The notes below the pieces were generated by a model. It saw only the letters and a list, made by a program, of their open reading frames with translations, was not told the DNA's origin and ran no database searches. The position numbers and the translations under genes are program-made. A stretch of DNA of 64,000 nucleotides from Paragyromitra xinjiangensis (taxonomy: Eukaryota; Ascomycota; Pezizomycetes; Pezizales; Discinaceae), in contig JBCAMK010000003.1 in the NCBI GenBank assembly GCA_038503065.1, positions 1,798,001 to 1,862,000 on the forward strand, written 5' to 3'. Positions 1-11,735 of this stretch are shown in pieces (within the stretch, counting starts at the first letter, position 1; each line of letters begins with the position of its first letter).

Positions 1-1107
1 AGTATTAAGAGGATGAACATAGGCACGGACCTAAAGTAGCATGATAACGCCCCATCCAAATCTCACACCCCATATAATGCAGATAAAAAGAGGGAAGTAA
101 CATCACATCACCGATCCTCACTCAAGTTTGCCGTCATGAACAAACTTCCCAAACATAGAATCTCAATTTCTATAACTTATAGTCAGCCATTGACTTTGAG
201 ACCGAAAGCTACAGATGCCTGAGGAATATTATGCATATCATAAAGTTTGTGGCCCTAAATAGGCCAAGGTGTTTGCAAAAAGCCGCGAGAGAAAAGAATC
301 GAAATTTGTTGGTGTTGGTGATGTTGAGATGAAGTTGAAAGTCCAGTGTCTAAATTCCTATGACGCCATCGGTAAGCCAAAAGGAGCATTCCGGGATTCC
401 TAGCGAACCAAGCGCAAAGCGGAAATTTATTGTGCAACTGAGACATGGATATTTTTGTGGCGGTCGTCACCAGCCAGAAACCCTGAGTGCTTTACAGTCT
501 CAGAAATATTTCGTTTGTGCGTTAAATCCTACTCCCCAAGAGCCTTGAGTTTCTGCTAGGAAGAAAAAAGATATTTCATACGAGTCATCTGTAAAACTTT
601 GATCCATTGAGAATCTAGTATTGGATCCAAGAGTAGTTTCCAACTTAATGTGATAAAAATATTGCGACAATACTTGGTACCATCCTGGAAAGTTATTTAG
701 CAAGAAATTCAACACAAAACATCCATTACCCATGCCTGTGCCTGTGCCTGTAGAAGAAGACGATAGAAAGTAACCTTTTAAGAAAAACCTCCAAAAAACC
801 CCTCCAAAAAAACCATCCACGAAGCAAAGTAAAGTCCTGAACCCTAGCGGTAGATGGAGAAGAAAAACTGAAAAAAAAACCAAAGTTTGTACAAGGCGGA
901 TATAGCATGATCTCCGGCTGGGACTTAATGGGAGTTGCAGAAAGAAAAGCGGAAAAAATAACCTCTCCCTAAAGGATGAACACCCTCGCTGACTCCATAA
1001 CACCTGTTTCTGCGTAAACGAGAAAAGCCGAAACCGTAAACGCAATTCTAATTTTCCCTATGGTCCAAAGGTAACACCATCACACATTCCCTCCTATACG
1101 TCTTGTG
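1..1107. other. left-edge non-coding stretch
   Basis: I see no supportable gene here. Short open frames on both strands have A/T- or Phe-rich composition, no family motif and no good start context. The part next to 1108 is probably the 3' untranslated region of the Ivy1-like gene, which is read leftwards. Confidence 0.5.
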
Positions 1108-2574
1108 TCAAATCTCCTCGCGCTGAATGGTCTTCTGTTCTTCCACCTCGCTCTCCGTTTCAGTCTCCTCCCCCCGTACGCCGCCCCCGGGCGTAGTAGG
1201 TCGTTCATCACCTTCATCTAACAGCGGCGATAGGGCCAACGATGCAATATCTGCGTTTGTTGAACCGTATTTTTGACCTCCTGCAGCACCCCAGCCAGCA
1301 CTACTAGCTGAAGGCGAAAACGGAGGTATTCCAATCTTCCCTCTACCACCACTGTTTAGCACCCCGGGGTTTGAAAAGCCGCCAGAGAATATGCTCCTCA
1401 CATCGTCATCCTCGTACTCGTCAAAATCGCCATTATGAGACAGTGCTCCAGTCAGACTTTGATATTTGCCTTCACCTCCCCCAGCTCCACCACCAGCTCC
1501 TGCACTGCCATTGCTCCCGCCAATTGTTGATGCGGAACGACTCATCCCTGGACCTTGTGGACTGGGAAGGATACTGTGGCTTGGCAGTATCGAGAAGATC
1601 TCACCTTCCCCGTTTGATCCATTACCTGCCTCTGGAGCAAATGGATCTGCTGATCGAGATATTAGATCATCTAGCCCACCTGATGAGTCCCATCCTTTTT
1701 GTGCTATCTTTTCAAAAATTTCTATTTCAGCTCGCACCACAAGAGCTGAAGAGTCCAAAATCCGAGTTGAGGTGTCCTGGGCAAGAGATAAAGCTGATCG
1801 GTAATGGGCGTATTTAAGATTATCAAGTTCATCGATTTGGCGAGTAAGGTCTACCAATGCACTGCGGAAGGCAGAGAGGTCTTCGTGTCCATCAGCGGCT
1901 GCCGTCGAGGTCCACGACGAAAAATAATCCAGCTGTCTAAACAAAGGGGAATACCCACTCCTTTTCCTTTGCCGTGCAAGCTTCAAGTGATCTGCCTCAC
2001 GTCTTCGAAGTTCTTTACTTTTTTCGTTGGCCTCATTTTTATACCGCTCTTCATTCTCAGCCGTCTTCTCCTTGTAACTATCCAATTCATGCAACAAAGG
2101 CACTTCAAATCCCCTATACAAGCTCTCGGATAGAATGTGTGTGTTACTCGCGATAAGGTACTGTAAACCGCCAGCATTCATAAGTCCTTCGGCTGTGTCA
2201 CCAGCTCCTTTGCCTGATTGAAACGGAAAGGATCAGCATCGTGGCCTTTTGGAACTTTGCAGTTACCTAGGGACTACTCGCTGGAGGTTCATACATCTCG
2301 CGCAAGACTCCAAAGCAGCACCAAAAGAAGATGCAGCAGTAGACACAGCAGCCATGGCCTTTCGATAGGCCTTCGCGGAGTCGAGAAGGCCTTGATAGGC
2401 TGTTATCGAGGCTGCAACATCAGATCGTGATAGGACGTTCCTCGGCAACAAGGGAGCTGGAGGAGGAGGCAAATTTAGCGAAGCTACGGGGAAAGCGGTT
2501 GAGGCGAACGAGTGCGTAGGCGAGGGCGGGATCGGTGGGAGTCCGTGCAGGTTCGGAGTCGTTGGGGTGGCCAT
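1108..2574 (-). CDS. IVY1: Ivy1-like I-BAR phospholipid-binding protein
   Basis: Two exons, 2574-2295 and 2213-1108, flank an 81-bp intron with a GTATGA donor and a CAG acceptor; together they encode 461 residues. The N-terminus is Pro-rich, followed by a long helical region (about residues 40-220) rich in charged residues, including LKLARQRKR and many Arg/Lys that would suit membrane binding. The C-terminal half is disordered, Gly/Ser-rich and ends in an acidic tail. Splicing restores the conserved ARCKGAG stretch followed by GLQYLIAS, which I associate with fungal Ivy1. In yeast, Ivy1 is an inverted-BAR protein of the vacuole membrane that binds Ypt7 and phosphoinositides. The family call is from remembered sequence patterns. 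The start at 2574 is the first Met of an open frame. The gene shares a 498-bp divergent promoter with the thioesterase gene. Confidence 0.72.
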
Positions 2575-3072
2575 GGCGGGTAGGGAACTCGACGCAGGAG
2601 GGAGACGTGTAATTCCTACAGCGGCGGCGGCGGGGGCAGCAACGCGAGAAGAAGCACACGAACACGAAGAGAAGAGTAAAATTGTCCCGGAAGGAACAGG
2701 TCACGATAGCAGCATCCAAAAGTATCGTTCAAAGGCTCTCCAGGAATACGTTGCATACCGTGGTAAGCCTGGCGTTGGCTGCCAAGGCCTGCACAGACTT
2801 TGCAAGGGCCCTGATACACGTTGTGTGCGACATCGAAGCTCCTGTTATCTCTGCCAATCCACTGGTCGCGATCCCGTGCGGAGCCGTTTTATTTTTATAC
2901 GACTATTCCCCAGGGTTTCCTAGGAATGTTCCGGCTTGTCCATGCCCGTCTCACACACAAACGTTGGTGTTCTATCCCGTTGCTTCTCCTTGCCATCATC
3001 CCCCTCGCCTTTATTTTAAATTTTTTCTTCACTCCCCACCACTCTCCCCCCACCCGCCTCCCCGCACCCGCC
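2575..3072. promoter_or_regulatory. divergent promoter between Ivy1-like gene and APT1
   Basis: This 498-bp gap separates two genes read away from each other. The last 90 bases before the thioesterase ATG are strongly C/T-rich (CCCCACCACTCTCCCCCC-type tracts), as is common in core promoters and 5' leaders of filamentous fungi. Short open frames crossing it overlap both gene starts and are not credible. Confidence 0.5.
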
Positions 3073-4139
3073 ATGACTACCGCTGCCGCTATCGTTGTGC
3101 CCGCTGCCGCTCGGCAAACCGCCACGTAAGCAACTCCCCATTAACTCCCGCTATATTGGAACGCTAAATTGTCTTATTCCTGCAGCTTTATCTTCCTGCA
3201 TGGTCTCGGAGACAGCGGAGCTGGATGGTATGCTCAACGCTCTATAACCTCACATCTCCTTTCACGTGACACTTGCCCTAAAGAAATTACATGATCTACA
3301 ACATATCGTGCTATCAGTTCTAACAACATCGTCTGATCAGGTCCTGGCTATCGGAAAACTTCCGTCTCCGGAGAAAGTTCGATGAATGTGCCTTCATTTT
3401 CCCTCATGCCCCGCACGTTCCCATCACCCTCGTATGTTCTCTACTTCAGGCAGCCAATAGCTAGGCCGAAGGTGTGGAGTGCTTAAAACTAATTCTATAA
3501 TGCGAAAGAATGGTGGGATGAGGATGCCTGGATGGTTTGATCTCGTAAGTAGCCCTATACAATATAACACTTACCTCGAGTGATGGCTGATGATTTTGTT
3601 CTCCTAGGCTTCTCTATCAGATGCCTCCGACAGAGAGGATGAAAAGGGCATCCTCGAAAGTGTTAAGAAGGTCCACGGAATCATCGATGAGCAAATAGAA
3701 AAAGGCATCCCAAGTGAGCAAATTATACTCGGTGGTTTTTCCCAGGGTGGTGCAGTTGCCCTATTGGTATTTCCCCACATCTTCGATTTATTTCTCTTTC
3801 TTTGTCCTTCATCTAATTAGATACTGTGCTTAGGGTGGCCTTACGTGTGGACACAAACTCGGCGGTATCGTAGGACTTTCTACTTGGCTTCCCCTACACC
3901 AGAAGGTTGCAACAACGCAGACCGAAGCCAACAAAGAAACTCCTGTATTCTTGGCTCATGGAGAGCTTGATACTGTGGTAAAGTATGTATGGGGAAAGGC
4001 CACCAAGCAGGCGTTGGAGGACAAGTTAGGCTACAGCGTGGAATGGCACAGCTATTCAAATCTTGATCACAGCGCAAACTTGCAGGAGATTTCCGATTTG
4101 GAAAGATGGCTGCAGGCAAGGCTGCCTACTCAAGTTTAA
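3073..4139 (+). CDS. APT1: acyl-protein thioesterase 1
   Basis: Six exons (3073-3125, 3186-3227, 3341-3431, 3509-3544, 3608-3766, 3834-4139) give 228 residues, the usual length of this alpha/beta-hydrolase family. Visible motifs are FIFLHGLGDSGAGW near the N-terminus, FPHAP, GMRMPGWFD, the nucleophile elbow GFSQGGA (Ser119), HGELD (Asp173) and NLDHSA (His206), giving a complete Ser-Asp-His triad. The enzyme removes palmitate from S-acylated proteins such as Ras and G-alpha subunits, and also has lysophospholipase activity; it is cytosolic. All five introns keep frame and use GT-AG ends. The next gene downstream is convergent, about 690 bp away. Confidence 0.95.
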
Positions 4140-4829
4140 GAGGATCTGCCAGCTTTTAGAATCTGAATCTCTTTTTACTGTACTCATGCGGCCGTTTTGA
4201 AGTCGTGTTGCCTAAGCTGGCAAGATCTGGTGAGAAAGCCATTTCTATTGGTTGGAGGCAGTCGGCAGTCTCCTGCACCTCTCTTGGCATCTTTTTGGTG
4301 CCCTTTTGACACCTCTCTTTCCTCCATAGCGCCTTTAGGATATTGATTCTGAGCAGGATACCACTGTTTTCTGGCATTTCGTATGTAAACCCCTGAAATT
4401 TAGACAGCTTCGCAAATTTTTAGCTGGGGAATAGAAAGCTCCCTATCTAGACAGCGCGACTTCAAAATGGTGGCATGAGTAGGTGATTGGTGAATCAGTA
4501 TGGTAAATATTTTCGAGCCGAGAGTTCACGGAAAAGTATCATAGACAATCGGGATATTTTCCCCAGCCTTAAAGTACCATTAAATTTGATTGAATCTTTG
4601 CTGCTCCAAATAATGACACCAAAACCCACAAAGCCATGACATGACATGTTCAGATATCCCATAAACTCTAAAGAAAGAAACCGAGAAAACCCTCCCATTA
4701 TCAAATACTATAACTTGAAGAAACCTGCCCCCTCTCAGATCGTGATTCGTAATACGCTTCTTCATCGGTCCATCTTATCGTCGTCGCTTGAATAGACCAA
4801 CTGAACATCGTGCTGATCGAAAAGGAAAC
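4140..4829. other. intergenic, convergent 3' regions
   Basis: This gap lies between two convergent genes. Only short, unconvincing open frames are present. It most likely holds the two 3' untranslated regions. Confidence 0.5.
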
Positions 4830-5087
4830 CTAGTCCTTGTTCAACTCCTGTGCTCTAGCATGAAGCTCTTCACGGCTTGCCTTCTTTCCCAGAACAGACG
4901 TGTCCTCAGGAATGACAGGGCCCGGAGCTGCGGTGAAGTGTTCAGGGAGAGCCTTCGCATCGTAGCCCTTCGCATCCTTATCAAAGACTCCAGCTTTGAT
5001 TTGTTCTTCGGATGGGATGACAGGGTTTGTGGTTGTCTTGTCTGAAGAGGAGTCTTTTGAGTTGATTCCGGGAACGACGAGAGGCAT
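4830..5087 (-). CDS. small conserved-looking protein, 85 aa
   Basis: A single exon encodes 85 residues beginning MPLVVPGI and ending AQELNKD. The protein is hydrophilic, Lys/Asp/Glu-rich, and has no signal peptide, membrane segment or Cys. The ATG context (TTCACCATGCC) is good for fungi. An MPLVVPG start occurs in several small fungal proteins, some annotated as inhibitor-like, but I cannot place this one in a family. It could be a heat- or stress-related disordered protein; that is a guess. The composition and the good start argue for a real gene rather than chance. It is divergent from NAC beta across about 1 kb. Confidence 0.6.
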   Translation of the reverse strand: MPLVVPGINSKDSSSDKTTTNPVIPSEEQIKAGVFDKDAKGYDAKALPEHFTAAPGPVIPEDTSVLGKKASREELHARAQELNKD

Positions 5088-6084
5088 GGTGAATGCTTTT
5101 TGGAAGATTAAAGCTCTAAAGCGGTTTTGTTTTGGTAACGAGAAGTGGAGCTGTGAGGATGATTTTCGTTATCGATGGCGGATAGGTATCAGAAGGTGGG
5201 GGATAAGAGCTTTAAAAGAGGGTTTTATTCTCTGGGCAGAAGGGGCTGCCACAGGTTTGCCAATGACGAGGCCTGCTACGTCATATGTGACGCGGGGTGC
5301 GGGGATCAGCTCAGCCCTTAGCGTGAGCCTCGGCGCTTGGTTGCTGGTCAGGCGATGCGCGGGTGCTTGTGTCAGGCTGGGAAGTTTCCAAGTCTAGAAT
5401 GCAGTTCCACCCAGATCAAAAAGGTTCCAGGCCGGGAGGCGGAACGAAACTTATGTTTCTGCACAACTCTCCGCGAGACAGTGGGACAAAGATTGAGTTG
5501 AAACATAATCTAATAAGTACGGTATGGCAGGTACACGCTGCTCAGGATCATGAATACCTGGACCCCACAGTGGGGTCATTGTAGTGTGGGCCTTATTCTC
5601 ATCCAGGATTTATGGAGGGCTTTGGTTGTTGCAGATAATCCTGAAGAGTGAAGCCTAAGAATTTTTCGTAATAGAACCAACATCAAGAAATCGTATTTTT
5701 CACGAGAATTGGGCATCCGTTTTTCTTGTGTTAAACAAAAATTTCCCTTGTAGAATCGGGCTGTGTGTGGGCGTTGCAATAGCAGTCACTTCCCGGCCGC
5801 AATCAATAGGTCCCCGCCAACAAGTAAACCTACCCCGAGCCCCGCCAATTGTGCGTGGAGCGTAACAACGTCAAGCGGTACCATCTTCTCCGACACCCCT
5901 CCCCGCTATTTTCCATCTTCAGCGAATTTCTCTCCCCGAGGTCAGTGCCTTCCTTTTTTCCCCGTCCGTTGCTTTCTAATATACCCTTTTTTTGTGGACT
6001 GGGGCTTTCTTCTCGATACTAATTGGTGGCAGTGGACAGCCTCTAAACTTCGTTCATTTTACATATTCACTTTCCTTGCCAAAA
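5088..6084. promoter_or_regulatory. divergent promoter region upstream of NAC beta
   Basis: About 1 kb separates the small protein from NAC beta. No coding exon is supportable. The final 150 bases before the NAC beta ATG are pyrimidine-rich (TTTTTCCCC, CTCCCCG), the pattern expected of a strongly expressed ribosome-associated gene. The interval may also contain a leader intron, since GAGGTCAGTG near 5940 could act as a donor. Confidence 0.4.
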
Positions 6085-6987
6085 ATGGATCCCGCTAAGC
6101 TCGCGAAGTTGCAGGCGTCAGTTCGTATTGGTACGTGAAAATCACCTTTACGGAAACCTGAGTGGGAGGGGTAAAAATGGTGGTGGTAGGATGGAAGACG
6201 AATTTTTTTGGATGGCAGGGTCATTAGAGGACTTTTTGACTAATTGAGCGCCTATCGATATAGGGTAAATATCTCCTTCACGTCTCGCTAGTATTTTAAG
6301 TATAAGCGGAAATGATTTTTTTTTCGTTGTCTGCTGGGACCTTTTCTTTGCTTTTTGTGTAACGGAACTGATATCGCTGTAGCGGAAAGGGAACTCCACG
6401 AAGAAAGGTTAAGAAGGTCCACAAGAGCGCGGGAAACGACGACAAGAAGCTCCAGACTGCTCTGAAGAAGCTCAATGTTCAGCCTATCCAGGCTATTGAG
6501 GAGGTGAACATGTTCAAGGAGGATGGCAACGTTATTCACTTCGCTGCCCCGAAGGGTGAGTCGCAGTCTGATATCCAACCGCTCTGGACATTCATGCACC
6601 ACGACAGAGAGCCAGGCGGGGCTTCTCTAACGTTGGCAGGAGTTGCTGCAGTGAAAATACTGACAACTTGTAACAGTGCACGCCTCCGTTCCTGCAAACA
6701 CCTTCGCTATCTACGGTAACGGTGAGGACAAGGAACTGACTGAGCTTGTCCCTGGTATCCTCAACCAATTGGGCCCCGACTCCCTTGCCTCGCTGAGAAA
6801 ACTTGCCGAGAGCTACCAGAGCCTCCAGAAGAAGGAGGGTGAGGAGGGTGGGAAGAAGGACGGAGACTCTGACGATGACGACATTCCGGATCTTATCCAA
6901 GGCACGGATTTTGAAAGCAAGCCTGCCGAGGAGAAGCCTGCTGAGGAGGAGAAGGCCGAGGAGAAGGCCGAGGAGAAGGCCGAGTAA
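6085..6987 (+). CDS. EGD1: nascent polypeptide-associated complex subunit beta
   Basis: Three exons (6085-6134, 6383-6555, 6677-6987) encode 177 residues. The N-terminal ribosome-binding signature [12 protein letters not shown] is restored by using the GTGAAA donor at 6135. It is followed by the NAC fold ([18 protein letters not shown], then [17 protein letters not shown]) and an acidic, Lys/Glu-repeat tail ([19 protein letters not shown]). NAC beta pairs with NAC alpha at the ribosome exit tunnel, where it shields nascent chains and prevents wrong targeting to the ER. The first intron is long for this window (248 bp). The [10 protein letters not shown] ending is a short in-frame repeat likely to vary in length. 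Its partner subunit is encoded 3.8 kb downstream on the same strand. Confidence 0.96.
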
Positions 6988-8158
6988 AAGTGTAATGCAT
7001 TTGCTTCAATTGTTTTCGGGAGCAGGACGGATCGATGTCGCATGCGATATGATTTCTTTTTTAGTTCTGCTACTTAGGGAAGAACAAAAAATACAAATAA
7101 AAAAAGGACAAAAAAAGGCAGGAAAATGAGCACCTTTCTACAGATCTTGCGTCAATCAAATAGATGCTTGAGTTGTGGATGGTGTTCTTATCGTATCTGA
7201 AACCAAGGGGCTAGATTCGCAGTTCAGTTCAGAAGGCACCTACCTGTGTGGCGTGTCATGGGAACACAAATTAGAGTACTGTGCCTACCATCAATGTTAT
7301 GCTGCTGCATGATGCGCAAACCGTGGCTCTCAGATCCTATGTGGTTCGAGAAGCAATTGGCAGCAAGATTTCTTCATTTTAGCGCTTTCCTGGAAGCATC
7401 CTGAATAGTGAGCACACAGCCGAGCGGCGACCCCAAGGCCGCCAAAACCATTTGACAGAAATATAAGCCTGCGCACAGAAATCATGTTTTGAAACCTGGA
7501 TAGGCAGTCATTGCCCTCCCTCAGCAATTGCGCCCCGAACAGCCGGTCACGTGATAAAATGAGTAATGTCATATAAACGGAAGGGATCGGCCCTGTCAAA
7601 AGAAATTCCCATTCCCCAAAAAGTCCTATGCTCGTGTGCCCTCTCGAGACATCCTGATACATCCCTCCTTTATCGGTTCTAAGCCCACCACAATCCAGGA
7701 GACACCCACTCTATTTCCTTCAAGAGACTACTTCTTCTCTGAACGATAGTACAGTACGTGTCCTCCGGAAGCAGATCTTTCACCGATTTACTTATCCGAG
7801 CGGCGAACTAGTTTGTACACAACCCCCCCCAAACCGCTTCTTTGTGCTTGCAACTGCAGACACATAGGCGGATCCAAGAAGTCTGATCATCGTTCTGTTA
7901 GCCCATCAACAAAACACCTTTATTTTTAACGTCGTCGAGATGGACCTCCTGTAATCAGTCGTTTTCCTTCGGGAAACTCGTTGGCATTAGAAGCTCTCTG
8001 CATCCAGCCACCGTCTCCATCCGTACCTGCATTAAAAATTCTTGATCGGTCGCGTGCTCTTATATTTTTATCGTTTACTTCCTCACCCTTACTTTCCCAC
8101 ATCTTTAGCAAAGCAGGAAAAGGAGAGGATTCTTACCATCAGTGGACGCTCGGTTGCG
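6988..8158. other. intergenic region between NAC beta and TBC gene
   Basis: About 1.2 kb with no supportable gene. Frames near 7330-7662 (-) and 7926-8111 (-) lack motifs. The A-rich run near 7085-7120 fits the NAC beta 3' end, and 7700-8158 looks like the promoter and leader of the TBC gene. Confidence 0.5.
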
Positions 8159-9799
8159 ATGACGAAGAAGCCAGGTTCAGGAGAGATGTTGCACTATTTG
8201 GGCCCGAGTCCGTACAAAAACACAGACGCTAGGAGTGGATCCATCAACGCAGCTAAATTACCGGAGCTCCGGCATATCGAAACCACAACTCATAAAATAC
8301 AGACCAAGTTTGTCCCTCGAATCCGAGAGCCTTCCGGTATCTCTGTTCAAGTTCCGGGAATTGACCGGAATGGAGTCGACGGTGTTGCTCAACCCCAACG
8401 GGTTGTACCTGATGGGAATGTTCGAGGACGCGATAAAGCTCACAAGGGAGGACGAGCTAGTAGCAGTGGCAGCAGCAGCAGCTCTAAGGAACGTGAGAAG
8501 CGTGAGCTAGCAGAAGCAGCTAAGGAGGAATGCTTAAAGGCATTGAAACAGTTCAGACTGAACGGGAGTGTACGGGGACTGGCCCAACACGCACGAGATA
8601 AGGGTATTCCTGAAGACTTGCGCAGAGTGTGTACCGAGGAAACTCTTCTGAAAGTTGGACTATTGGGCTGACCCCTGATTTAGGAGATTTGGCCGATTCT
8701 CCTCAACAATCATCCTTCCGTCCTCAATAAACATATAGCAAGAGAGTTTATCGACCGAACCGAGAATAGTGATGAACCTCGAGAGATTCCATTTAAGCGT
8801 ATTCAGCGTGAGCTTGAACGTTATCACCGCCGGATGAAAAAAATCCCGACGACGACTCGTAATGGAAGCCCGTCGTCAAATCCATCTCCAGTGACCTCTA
8901 CGCTCCCAAATGGAGCGTTTGAGGAACCTGATGCAACCCTTCTCGACCAAGCTGCCCTTGACACTGCCGTAGAGGCTGCAATCGTGTCATTCCTCGAAAA
9001 CCACGACCAAGTGAATTATGCGCCTGGGATGGTTTATGTCTGCCTTACTCTTGCAGATTGGTTATTCATGCCTCCTAGTGTTGCTGTTGCAAAGAACATC
9101 GACTACTCTCACGACGCAGATATTCTCTCGTCTTGTTTTGAGAAAATGATGCACGTTATTTTATGGTCTCCTACAATATGCTCAACTCCTATCGAGCCTT
9201 CAGATTCTGTGATCAATCAGCGAATTTCCCATTTCCTTACAACGTTTCGACAACTTCTTCCCGAGTTAGCACGTTACTTCGATGAAGAAGAAGTGGCTAG
9301 TTTCGGGGAGCAGTGGGTCTTCACATGGATCCAATGGTGGTGTGCCGGAGAACTCGGGAAAGCTGAAAAAGGACGCCTATGGGACTGGTATCTCGGCTTC
9401 GAACAGCCAACACATGGGATCGACTCTCAGCAGATGCGCAGTAACGCCATTCGCGGAGATTGTGCAGATTCGAGAGGATTCCATCCAGACGATATTTATT
9501 ACCCATCTGATTGGCACATATTGGTGTGCGTTGCACTTCTCAAGAGCTGTAAGGATGCGTTGGAGGAGCTAGAGCAGTCGGAGATTCGATCAGTCCTTAC
9601 TCGATTACCTAAAGTTGATATGAACCTAATCATTGATGTTCGTCCCCCCTTGGAAATTTGGTTGATCTCGACAGTTTTTTCTAACCATTAGTCACAAAAA
9701 TAGGAAGCGAAGTCTCTCCGCACAGAACTCCGAGATATTTTGGAACACGAGGAGGAGGATTATGCAAACCGGTCGACTGGTGAAGCAAGCAACGAGTAG
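8159..9799 (+). CDS. TBC-domain protein, Oca5-like, with degenerate catalytic motif
   Basis: Three exons (8159-8626, 8684-9637, 9704-9799) encode 505 residues. The N-terminal 100 residues are basic and Ser-rich. The TBC domain starts at GIPEDLRREIWPILL, matching the LRxxxW motif A. Motif B reads IQRELERY rather than IxxDxxRT, so the arginine finger is kept but Asp and Thr are replaced. Motif C reads NYAPGM where active Rab-GAPs have YxQGM, so the glutamine finger is lost. The last short exon, ending in an acidic EHEEEDY helix, was chosen because it continues the frame. The mix of features resembles fungal Oca5, a TBC-like cytoplasmic protein; that assignment is from memory. It could act as a Rab-binding scaffold instead of a GAP. 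It lies between the two NAC genes. Confidence 0.72.
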
Positions 9800-10775
9800 C
9801 CACGATACTGGTTCTCGTGCTATCGACCCACCACTTATACTGGGCGGGCAATATTGAAGAAGCAGAGTAAAAGTTTATATTTCCCGGTGTACTTGTACAG
9901 GGAAAGGTAACTAGATGGAGAAAACGGAGCGCAAAGAAGTTGCTTTGGAAGAAAACAGGAACGGTACGGCGTATCATGCTGGGGGTCTTTTGCTTGAAAT
10001 CCATGTCTTTGTAATTGTTCTATGTTGATCTCCGCATTGCGAATTGCTTTATTTGATCGATGATTGAACATAGATCTCGTTCTGTGGGTACTGTACTCTG
10101 CTATTTAAAAATTAAATAAGGGAGGCAGGAACATTTTCTCGTGTTTTGCCATTGATTCATATGTTGAACCAGAAAGCGACAGGGTTTTTTTGCTACCCTC
10201 CTCGGCTTTGAGGGCCAGAAGCCGACGCAATGACCATCTTCAAGAGAACTCGAATGATGTAACAGGCCTACCCGCGGTTAGGACAAGAACCGTGGATACC
10301 GCTAGCTCCAAAGCCAAAGTGGTGTTCTGGAGATAGGTAAGGATTCTCAAGTTTCTCATCGACACTGGTAGAGTAGAGTATGGAGCAAACCGCCTGTTAT
10401 TGTTCCCAGGCTTAGCAGATTTCAAACTAGACTAGAAAGTTCGCACACCCACAGCAGTCACGTTGCAATCCGTTTCCAGCCCACTTTCAACACCACCGGA
10501 AAACATCACCATTGTACCCCGCCCGCCAATTGAACATTCCACTGTTTCTATCTCCTCACCACTGAATTCTAAGGTACGTTTGTGTTCCTGCTATTCTGGA
10601 ATTATTCCCCTTTTTCCCCAGCTACCAACGAAAATTTCCGGCTGCAAAAATGTTAGTTTTAGCGGAGATAGTGGGGTAGCCAAACCGACATCCCACGACC
10701 CCCACTACGAAATAAAAATCCAGCACAACGTTCAACCTTCTGAACCCACGCTAATATCTACCGTCTTCTTCAGCC
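9800..10775. promoter_or_regulatory. NAC alpha upstream region
   Basis: About 1 kb with no supportable coding exon. The last 300 bases are C/A-rich with CACC and CCCCGCCC tracts typical of promoters of translation-related genes in filamentous fungi. A leader intron is possible but I cannot define it. Confidence 0.4.
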
Positions 10776-11735
10776 ATGTCAAACCCCCGCATTGAAGAAG
10801 TCACCGAGGAGGAGGCCAAGAAGATCGACATTGAGGAGGTCAATGATTCCGAGGAGGAGTCTGGCGCTGAGGATGCCGGCGCTGAGGAGTCCGGAATCCC
10901 CGCTGGATCTTCCGTTGCTGTTCACACCAGGAACGAGAAGAAGGCGAGAAAACAGATTGCTAAGTTGGGCCTGAAACACGTTCCGGGTATCACTAGGGTT
11001 ACTTTGAGGAGGCCTAAGAACGTTTGTTTGCCTACCTGCTTTATCTATGGAGGAAATGGTCGAGTTTGCAATGGCTGTTTTGGCGATCATTTCTGGGCGG
11101 GCTGTTTTGAAAGTTTTGGGGTTCGGGGTTTCGATTTAAGAATGGGCGCTAGAAACACCGTCGCAAGCTCGACCTTGGATTTAGGGCGGTTCGGTTTGCT
11201 CAAACTAGTTTGCTGACCAACCTTTTTTGATAGATCCTCTTTGTCATCAACAACCCCGATGTCTATAAGTCTCCTTCTAGCAACACCTGGATGTAAGGGC
11301 TTACAGCAGTCCTTCCTACAAAACTATGTGCTGACTAAAATTATAGCATCTTCGGTGAGGCTAAGATCGAGGACTTGAACTCCCAGGCTCAGGCTACCGC
11401 CGCTCAGCAACTCCAGCAGGCCGAGAATGCGTCAAGCATTGAGGCTGATTTGGCTGCCGCCGCCGCCGCCAACGAGAAGGGTAAAGGCGCTGCTGATGCC
11501 GCTAAGGAGGAAGAGGAGGACGATGGCGAGGAAGTCGACGAGGAGGGTCTGGAGAATAAGGATATCGAGTTGGTGATGGCTCAGGTACACACACATTGAA
11601 TACCTCCCTGCCTGGAATAGTGCTGACAAACGTTTTTTCACTTCATAGGCCAACGTCAGCAGAAAGAAAGCTGTAAAGGCGCTGAAGGAGAATGACAACG
11701 ATATTGTGAATTCGATCATGGATTTGAGCGTTTAG
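10776..11735 (+). CDS. EGD2: nascent polypeptide-associated complex subunit alpha
   Basis: Four exons (10776-11021, 11234-11292, 11347-11584, 11649-11735) encode 209 residues. The N-terminus is acidic. The NAC domain contains [20 protein letters not shown], then [20 protein letters not shown] across the first junction, and [10 protein letters not shown] after the second. The C-terminus is the UBA domain, with [19 protein letters not shown] and a final [12 protein letters not shown] helix. The protein heterodimerises with NAC beta on ribosomes and through its UBA may interact with targeting factors. Both partners of the complex are encoded within 5.7 kb here, with only the TBC gene between them. 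Confidence 0.96.

Noticed and set aside
500..1045. 181-codon minus-strand open frame
   Set aside because: Phe/Leu/Ser-rich by composition, no motif, and it lies downstream of the Ivy1-like gene where a 3' untranslated region is expected.
2682..3167. 161-codon plus-strand open frame over the Ivy1/APT1 promoter
   Set aside because: It overlaps the APT1 first exon and splice donor in a different frame and has Pro/His/Ser-rich composition.
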